From NCBI RefSeq assembly GCF_001971785.1, contig NZ_CP019389.1, positions 693,001 through 757,000 of the forward strand: 64,000 bases of DNA. Direction: 5' to 3'. The stretch comes from Seonamhaeicola sp. S2-3 (GTDB taxonomy: Bacteria; Bacteroidota; Bacteroidia; Flavobacteriales; Flavobacteriaceae). Below, piece by piece: positions 58,826-64,000 of the stretch (within the stretch, counting starts at the first letter, position 1; each line of letters starts with the position of its first letter). Below the pieces are notes generated by a model, which worked only from the letters and a program-made list of their open reading frames with translations, was not told the DNA's origin and did not search any database. The position numbers and the translations under genes were made by a program.

Positions 58826-59566
58826 ATGCAAAACCAAACACAAATATTCGGTATTAGAGCTATTATAGAAGCCGTAAATGCAGGTAAAACTATTGATAAA
58901 GTTTTTCTTCAAAAAGGTTTAAGAGGTGAATTATTTACTGAATTAGAAGCCCTTTTAAGAAAACAAAGTATTAACACTTCGTATGTACCTGTTGAAAAGC
59001 TTAACCGTTTAACTAAAAAAAATCATCAAGGGGCTGTTGCTCAAATATCACCAATAGCGTTTTATGATATTGAAGAATTAGTTATAAATGTAATAGAGTG
59101 TGGGAAAACGCCCTTATTTTTATTACTTGACCAGTTAAGTGATGTAAGAAATTTTGGTGCTATTATTAGAACCGCAGAATGCACTGGTGTTGATGGCATT
59201 ATTATTCAGAAAAAAGGCGGTGCTCCCGTAAATGGAGATACTATTAAAACAAGTGCTGGAGCGGTATTTAAAATTCCTATTTGCAAGGTAGATCATATAA
59301 AAGATGCTGTTTTTTATATGCAAGCCTCTGGAATAAAAGTTATTGCTGCTACCGAAAAAACAGACAATACACTATACGAAGTATCATTTAAAGAACCTTG
59401 TGCTATTATTATGGGATCTGAAGATAGAGGTATCAATCCTTCTACTCTAAAAGTTGTTGATGATAAGGCTAAACTTCCACTGCTAGGTGATATTGAATCT
59501 TTAAATGTTTCTGTAGCCTGTGGTGCTTTTTTATATGAAGCTGTAAGGCAACGAATAGCTCCCTAA
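58826..59566 (+). CDS. rlmB: 23S rRNA (guanosine-2'-O-)-methyltransferase RlmB-type (SpoU family)
   Basis: The 246-residue SPOUT methyltransferase has an N-terminal substrate-binding domain (QIFGIRAIIEAVNAGKTIDKVFLQKG) and the SpoU motifs LLLDQLSDVRNFGAIIRTAECTG, IIMGSEDRGINPSTL and LPLLGDIESLNVSVACGAFLYEAVRQR. RlmB methylates G2251 in E. coli; the exact site is inferred. Its 3' end overlaps the rhomboid gene by 4 bp. Confidence 0.93.
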   Translation: MQNQTQIFGIRAIIEAVNAGKTIDKVFLQKGLRGELFTELEALLRKQSINTSYVPVEKLNRLTKKNHQGAVAQISPIAFYDIEELVINVIECGKTPLFLLLDQLSDVRNFGAIIRTAECTGVDGIIIQKKGGAPVNGDTIKTSAGAVFKIPICKVDHIKDAVFYMQASGIKVIAATEKTDNTLYEVSFKEPCAIIMGSEDRGINPSTLKVVDDKAKLPLLGDIESLNVSVACGAFLYEAVRQRIAP

Positions 59567-60333
59567 TTCTTGCCTACCTCATCTGAGTTTTGAGGCTTCG
59601 GTTTAAAAACATAGTTTACAGTAATTTTATCATTATTATCATTATCAACTTCTTCACCTTTGGGGAAGTTAGAAGGGGCTTCTATAAAGTTACCATCTTC
59701 ATCAAAATGCTTTAAAAAAGGGTCGTTTTCTTCATTATAATGTTCCTCCTCCCATTCAAATTTTTTGGGCTTTGCTATTTGTTTTTTAAAGAATAGAGCA
59801 AAAAGAAAACCTGTTATTAAACCAGATAGATGCCCTTCCCAAGAAATGTTTTCATCAATAGGAACAACATACCAAATCATACTTCCGTAAAGAAATACAA
59901 CCAATAGCGATAAAGCGATAAGACGGTAATGTTTAGCAAATACCCCTTTAAAAAAGGTAAAACTTACTAGTACGTATATTAATCCGCTAGCACCAATGTG
60001 GTAAGAAGGTCTACCAATACACCATGTTAAAAATCCTGAAACAATGATTCCAAAAAAAAGAACTTTCCAAGCTATATGGCGGTAAAAATAAAAGAGCGCC
60101 ATAGTTAACACAAATAAGGGCACTGTATTATGATATAAATGTTCTATACTACCGTGAATAAACGGACTAAAAAAAACACCTCTAAGGCCCTTAAAAGTTA
60201 AAGGATAAATACCATATTCATTAAAATTTACATTGAAACGCACCTCAAAAGAAAGCACAGACCAAATTATTAGCACAAAAAAAATTGGGTATGCAATAAC
60301 ACCTGTAGTAAATTTGAAGTGTTGATGTTTCAT
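59563..60333 (-). CDS. rhomboid family intramembrane serine protease
   Basis: I choose the ATG at 60333 (MKHQHFKFTTGVIAYP). The 256-residue protein has several membrane segments, HGSIEHLYHNTVPLFVL, the catalytic GASGLIY (Ser116) and a second catalytic His168 in WEGHLSGLITGF. An acidic, proline-containing cytosolic tail follows (residues about 185-256). Rhomboids cleave membrane proteins; the substrate is unknown. It is convergent with rlmB (4-bp overlap). Confidence 0.9.
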   Translation of the reverse strand: MKHQHFKFTTGVIAYPIFFVLIIWSVLSFEVRFNVNFNEYGIYPLTFKGLRGVFFSPFIHGSIEHLYHNTVPLFVLTMALFYFYRHIAWKVLFFGIIVSGFLTWCIGRPSYHIGASGLIYVLVSFTFFKGVFAKHYRLIALSLLVVFLYGSMIWYVVPIDENISWEGHLSGLITGFLFALFFKKQIAKPKKFEWEEEHYNEENDPFLKHFDEDGNFIEAPSNFPKGEEVDNDNNDKITVNYVFKPKPQNSDEVGKN

Positions 60334-60394
60334 AGAACTAAAGATAGCAAATAACAATCCAAAATTGGTATTGGTGATAAATTGGCAGGTAAGT

Positions 60395-60485
60395 GCGTGA
60401 GGGATTGTAGCAAGTTACCGTGTAACGCGTAAAGCCCGACCTTTTTTGTGCTTTGACAGTGGAAAGCACAAAAAAGGGCACGCCC
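60395..60485 (-). repeat. dispersed repeat, copy B
   Basis: Same family as 4607-4678, opposite orientation. Read on the minus strand it starts GGGCGTGCCC, has GGTCGGGCTTT and ends CAATCCCTCACGC. A different inner hairpin is present: TTTTTTGTGCTTT/AAAGCACAAAAAA with loop GACAGTGG (60442-60475). It lies just upstream of rarA. Confidence 0.8.
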
Positions 60486-60514
60486 AAACCAAAAAATAGA
60501 CTAAATTTACGGTT

Positions 60515-61789
60515 ATGAATGAGCCTTTAGCAGAACGATTAAGACCCAAAACTTTAGAGGACTACGTGAGTCAATCTCATTTAGTTGGTGCCAACGGTGC
60601 GTTAACAAAAAGTATACAACAAGGACTAATTCCTTCTATGATTTTATGGGGACCACCTGGAACCGGAAAAACAACCTTAGCTAATATTATTGCTACAGAA
60701 TCTGGCAGACCTTTTTATACATTAAGTGCCATAAATTCTGGAGTAAAAGATGTTAGAGATGTTATTGAAAAAGCCAAACAAAGTGGCGGACTATTTACTA
60801 CCAAAAACCCCATTTTGTTTATTGATGAAATTCATAGATTTAGTAAATCTCAGCAAGATTCTTTATTACAAGCGGTTGAAAAAGGATGGGTAACTTTAAT
60901 TGGTGCTACAACAGAAAACCCTAGTTTTGAAGTTATTTCGGCACTTTTATCGCGTTGCCAAGTTTATATTTTAAATGCTTTTGATAAAACTGATTTAGAA
61001 ACTCTTTTACACCGAGCTTTAGAAAGAGATGAAATTTTATCTAAAAAAAATATAACACTAAAAGAAACCAATGCGCTTTTAAAACTTTCTGGTGGTGATG
61101 GCAGAAAATTACTTAATATTTTTGAGCTTATTGTTAACTCTCAAGATGATGATGTAGTTATTACCGATGCAATGGTGCTTGAAAAAGTGCAAAATAATAC
61201 GGTTAGATATGATAAAACTGGAGAGCAGCATTACGATATTATTTCAGCTTTTATAAAATCTATTCGCGGTAGTGACCCTAATGGTGCAGTATATTGGTTA
61301 GCGCGTATGATTGAAGGTGGTGAAGACCTAAAATTTATAGCCCGTAGGTTATTAATTGCTGCCAGCGAAGATATTGGTAATGCCAACCCAACAGCATTGG
61401 TTATTGCCAACAATACATTTCAGGCAGTATCTACCATTGGATATCCAGAATCTAGAATTATACTTAGCCAATGTGCCACTTATTTAGCTTGTTCCCCAAA
61501 AAGTAATGCCGCCTATGCTGCCATTAATTTAGCCCAACAAAAAGTTCGAGAAACTGGCGATTTAAGTGTGCCCTTAGATATTAGAAATGCACCTACCAAA
61601 CTTATGAAAGAACTTGGTTATGGCGATAATTATAAATACGCACACAACTACGAGAACAATTTTGCTAATCAAGAATTTTTACCAGACGAAATTAAAAACA
61701 CCACGTTTTATGAACCCGGAAATAACGCCAGAGAAAAAGCTCATAGAGATTTCTTAAAACAACGTTGGAAAGACAAGTACAATTACTAA
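60515..61789 (+). CDS. rarA: replication-associated recombination protein RarA (MgsA)
   Basis: AAA+ ATPase that acts at stalled forks, related to the clamp loader. The 424-residue product has [25 protein letters not shown], Walker A GPPGTGKT (46-53), Walker [24 protein letters not shown], sensor 1 [13 protein letters not shown], and the MgsA C-terminal part ([52 protein letters not shown]). It is full length and is bracketed by two repeat copies. Confidence 0.97.
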   Translation: MNEPLAERLRPKTLEDYVSQSHLVGANGALTKSIQQGLIPSMILWGPPGTGKTTLANIIATESGRPFYTLSAINSGVKDVRDVIEKAKQSGGLFTTKNPILFIDEIHRFSKSQQDSLLQAVEKGWVTLIGATTENPSFEVISALLSRCQVYILNAFDKTDLETLLHRALERDEILSKKNITLKETNALLKLSGGDGRKLLNIFELIVNSQDDDVVITDAMVLEKVQNNTVRYDKTGEQHYDIISAFIKSIRGSDPNGAVYWLARMIEGGEDLKFIARRLLIAASEDIGNANPTALVIANNTFQAVSTIGYPESRIILSQCATYLACSPKSNAAYAAINLAQQKVRETGDLSVPLDIRNAPTKLMKELGYGDNYKYAHNYENNFANQEFLPDEIKNTTFYEPGNNAREKAHRDFLKQRWKDKYNY

Positions 61790-61803
61790 AAATTATTTTA
61801 TTA

Positions 61804-61887
61804 GGGCGTTACCGCAAGGGTCGGGCTTTCACTAGTCGCTCTCAACAATGTTGAGGAGCTCCAACAAACCGTTCAATCCCTAACGCA
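61804..61887 (+). repeat. dispersed repeat, copy C
   Basis: Starts GGGCGTTACC, contains GGTCGGGCTTTC and ends CAATCCCTAACGC. Outer GCGTTA (61806-61811) and TAACGC (61881-61886) are inverted. Its own inner hairpin CTCAAC-AAT-GTTGAG lies at 61841-61855. It is inverted relative to the copy on the other side of rarA. Confidence 0.8.
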
Positions 61888-61902
61888 TAAAAAGGTATTA
61901 CA

Positions 61903-62760
61903 TTAAAACTTTATATTAAGTACATCTTGTTTTAATTGATTACCTAAATAATATTCAATTACCCAATTATTACCTTTTTTAAAAATAATAGCACTTTTAC
62001 CTTCAACCAAAAACACATTATCTAATCCGGTGTTTTTCATTCTATAAACCACTTTAGGCGAGCTATCAACTAATTGAAATCCGTTAGCTATTTCTTGAGC
62101 ATATAAAACACCTGCAACAGCAATCTCTTCTTTTACCTGTGTTTTAACTTCATTAATTTTTTGATTAGTTGTAATTACAGTTGTAGGCTGTGGTTTAACT
62201 TCTTTTTCTTTTTTAAGATTTTCTATTTCTGCTTTTAACGCTTCAATTTCTTTAGATACCTTATTATTTGCAACTGGTTGCTGAGATCCATTTTCGTTTG
62301 TAGTTATTGCAGTTACATTTTCTTTAGGCTTATATGAATAATGCATTGCTTCAAAAGGTTTGAAAGCATTTCTTAATGCTTCATTATAAGCTTTTCCATA
62401 CTCTTTTTCTCTACTTTCGCCTGTTGGAGATGTATAAACAACACGGTCATTACAATCTTTAAGTTCTACTTGTAACTTAGTTTTAAACATACCTTTATCT
62501 TTTAAAACATCAGATCGTAATGCAAGACATCTATTTTTTGTTAAATCATCTGGATACTCCTCGCCTTCTATAATAGCATTAAAACCATATTTTTCGAATA
62601 AAAATTCGGCTAAGGAATTCATTTGGTATTGGTCTTTCTCTCTTAAAAAATCAAATTTATTTGGTACAATTACGTATTTATATTCATTTAAATTAGTTTG
62701 AGAGTATGCTGATGATATTATGAAACATGTAATAATTACTGAAAAAAACTTAGCTTTCAT
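61903..62760 (-). CDS. secreted hypothetical protein with coiled coil
   Basis: The 285-residue product has a signal peptide (hydrophobic core then SSAYSQ). The N-terminal half has a globular domain (YKYVIVPNKFDFLREKDQYQMNSLAEFLFEKYGFNA, CLALRSDVLKDKGMFKTKLQVELKDCNDRVVY, EKEYGKAYNEALRNAFKPFE) and the middle a coiled coil (EIEALKAEIENLKKEKE). I do not recognise the family; it is common in Flavobacteriaceae to my knowledge. Periplasmic location is inferred. It lies downstream of yjjG with a 46-bp gap. Confidence 0.8.
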   Translation of the reverse strand: MKAKFFSVIITCFIISSAYSQTNLNEYKYVIVPNKFDFLREKDQYQMNSLAEFLFEKYGFNAIIEGEEYPDDLTKNRCLALRSDVLKDKGMFKTKLQVELKDCNDRVVYTSPTGESREKEYGKAYNEALRNAFKPFEAMHYSYKPKENVTAITTNENGSQQPVANNKVSKEIEALKAEIENLKKEKEVKPQPTTVITTNQKINEVKTQVKEEIAVAGVLYAQEIANGFQLVDSSPKVVYRMKNTGLDNVFLVEGKSAIIFKKGNNWVIEYYLGNQLKQDVLNIKF

Positions 62761-62806
62761 TATAAATTAATTATGGTTATACTGTAAAAGTAAAGATACT
62801 GCTTTA

Positions 62807-63496
62807 CTATAAATATTTTTTTAATTGAATTAAATTATTAATTTTTTTAACACCATTGGTTGCTACCGTATTGGTTGCATCAAAAAAAATAACATCCATT
62901 CCTACATTCTGCGCTCCTAATATATCGGCCTCATAACTATCGCCTATCATAATACTATTTTCAACCTTAGTTTCAGCCATATTAAGTGCGTAATTAAATA
63001 TTTTAGGGTTTGGTTTTTTAACTCCAACCATTTCAGAGTTTGTTACTGTTTTAAAGTATTTATCTATATTAGACCTAATTAGTTTTTTTTGCTGTACCTC
63101 TTCAAAACCATTGGTAATTATATGGAGTATATAGTTTGTTGTTAAATAATTTAATACTTCTAACGTGTTTTCAAACAAATAATTATGTGTGGTTAAATAG
63201 GTGATATAATCGTCTGCTAATTTATATATTAAATCTTTACTAACTTTTTCTCCAACGGCAAGAAAAGCATCATTTAAACGCCCAAATCGCAACGATTGTT
63301 TATCAATTTTTTCTTCTCTATAAAGTTTCCAGTAATTGAGGTTAATAGGCTCATAATGAAAGAGAAAATCATTTACTTCTACATCAATTTTATTGAGTTC
63401 AAAAATTTTAGCAAATGTTAATGCAGAATTTCTATCAAAATCCCAAAGGGTATGGTCTAAATCAAAAAAAATATCTGTAATTCCGTTAACTTTCAT
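62807..63496 (-). CDS. yjjG: YjjG-type HAD noncanonical pyrimidine nucleotidase
   Basis: HAD-superfamily phosphatase. The 229-residue product has motif I FFDLDHTLWDF (Asp12 and Asp14), a helical cap, motif II IITNGFEEVQQKKL, motif III VGVKKPNPKIF and motif IV MIGDSYEADILGAQNVGMD. It matches the YjjG subfamily, whose members hydrolyse noncanonical nucleoside monophosphates. The start at 63496 overlaps the upstream gene by 11 bp. Confidence 0.88.
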   Translation of the reverse strand: MKVNGITDIFFDLDHTLWDFDRNSALTFAKIFELNKIDVEVNDFLFHYEPINLNYWKLYREEKIDKQSLRFGRLNDAFLAVGEKVSKDLIYKLADDYITYLTTHNYLFENTLEVLNYLTTNYILHIITNGFEEVQQKKLIRSNIDKYFKTVTNSEMVGVKKPNPKIFNYALNMAETKVENSIMIGDSYEADILGAQNVGMDVIFFDATNTVATNGVKKINNLIQLKKYL

Positions 63497-64000
63497 TAGC
63501 CGATTCTAAAATTAAATTAAACAACTCTTTGTATCCTTTCCATTGATCTACATCTGTAAATGTATAATTGTGAAATACAGGAACAAATTCGCCATTTACT
63601 TGTTTAACTTCATTTATAACTTCTTTTAAAACTTTCTTTTTATCTAATAAAGATTTGTTATTTAACAATGCGTAATCTAAAAGGTGATAAGGGTAAATCA
63701 TCAATGGTGTTTGTACTTCATAATCTAAATCATAAAACAAAAAAGGTGTACATGAGCCTGCTCTAAAACCTATATGATTAACATACCCCATGGTGTAATC
63801 TTCTTTAATTTCTAAATCGATTAAATTTCTATAAGATTCTGGTAAATTTAATCTTGAAAAAGACTGCCTTGATGCTTTTAAAGGTGTGTTTAAAATATCT
63901 TCCATTCTATTTTTTTCTTTTTTAAGAATGGTAACATCATCTATAGCAAAATAAGAAACTTTTAAACCCACGTTACAATAATCTGCAACGTGCTTAATGA
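63486..64000 (-). CDS. polysaccharide-deacetylase-family protein, C-terminal part
   Basis: The reading frame continues beyond the right edge (IKHVADYCNVG before the first visible GTG), so the N-terminus is outside. The visible about 170 residues contain PESYRNLIDLEIKEDYTMGYVNHIGFRAGSCTPFLFYDLDYEVQTPLMIYP and HNYTFTDVDQWKGYKELF, which resemble the flavobacterial DUF7033/polysaccharide-deacetylase proteins. The catalytic Asp/His motifs of the deacetylase fold lie outside. The GTG at 63971 is not the true start. It is coupled to yjjG by an 11-bp overlap. Confidence 0.8.
   Translation of the reverse strand, partial: IKHVADYCNVGLKVSYFAIDDVTILKKEKNRMEDILNTPLKASRQSFSRLNLPESYRNLIDLEIKEDYTMGYVNHIGFRAGSCTPFLFYDLDYEVQTPLMIYPYHLLDYALLNNKSLLDKKKVLKEVINEVKQVNGEFVPVFHNYTFTDVDQWKGYKELFNLILESANES

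Overview
This window comes from an AT-rich member of the Bacteroidota, almost certainly the family Flavobacteriaceae. The evidence is a SusC/SusD pair, a type IX secretion (T9SS) C-terminal sorting domain, an ECF sigma/FecR/TonB-receptor system, promoters of the TTTG-N19-TAnnTTTG type, few Shine-Dalgarno sequences, a primase without its zinc ligands, and a ribosomal-protein cluster lacking tuf, adk and map. I found no tRNA, rRNA, CRISPR array or intact insertion sequence.

Region 1 (1-13.9 kb) is housekeeping. It holds the end of a LuxR-type response regulator, dnaG, a secreted protein with a PA-IL-like C-terminal domain, ffh-folD, and a minus-strand run of six genes (HerA-like ATPase, lipoprotein, YitT-type membrane protein, cupin, alpha/beta hydrolase, RluF pseudouridine synthase). 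A secreted 'IGTTSP' protein and queE follow. A decayed IS256-type transposase N-terminus lies just after queE.

Region 2 (14.1-24.1 kb) is the most interesting accessory locus. A large acidic modular lipoprotein is divergent from an ECF sigma factor. After the sigma gene come FecR, a TonB-dependent receptor with an STN domain, a DUF1800 protein, a DUF1501 protein carrying both a twin-arginine-like N-terminus and a T9SS C-terminus, and a propeller-like lipoprotein. A shared motif of about 33 bp (AGGGTAGGAA...TTGTTnTAT) lies upstream of both the divergent lipoprotein and fecR, which suggests one sigma factor fires both arms.

Region 3 (24.1-34.4 kb) contains argS, a TPR-containing sensor kinase behind a long regulatory intergenic region, two adjacent guanidino-modifying enzymes (a DDAH/arginine-deiminase-like protein and CtlX), and gltA, eno and carA, each with its own hairpin terminator.

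Region 4 (34.5-51.9 kb) is the complete str-S10-spc-alpha ribosomal cluster on the minus strand: rpsL, rpsG, fusA, rpsJ, rplC, rplD, rplW, rplB, rpsS, rplV, rpsC, rplP, rpmC, rpsQ, rplN, rplX, rplE, rpsN, rpsH, rplF, rplR, rpsE, rpmD, rplO, secY, infA, rpmJ, rpsM, rpsK, rpsD, rpoA, rplQ. It has a near-consensus flavobacterial promoter before rpsL, a GC-rich structured gap with a terminator-like hairpin between rpsJ and rplC, and a terminator between rpsK and rpsD.

Region 5 (52-64 kb) has an Omp85-superfamily outer-membrane protein, a SusC/SusD pair ending in a strong terminator, rlmB, a rhomboid protease, rarA bracketed by two copies of a small dispersed repeat, a secreted hypothetical protein, a YjjG-type HAD phosphatase, and the C-terminal part of a polysaccharide-deacetylase-family protein that runs off the right edge.
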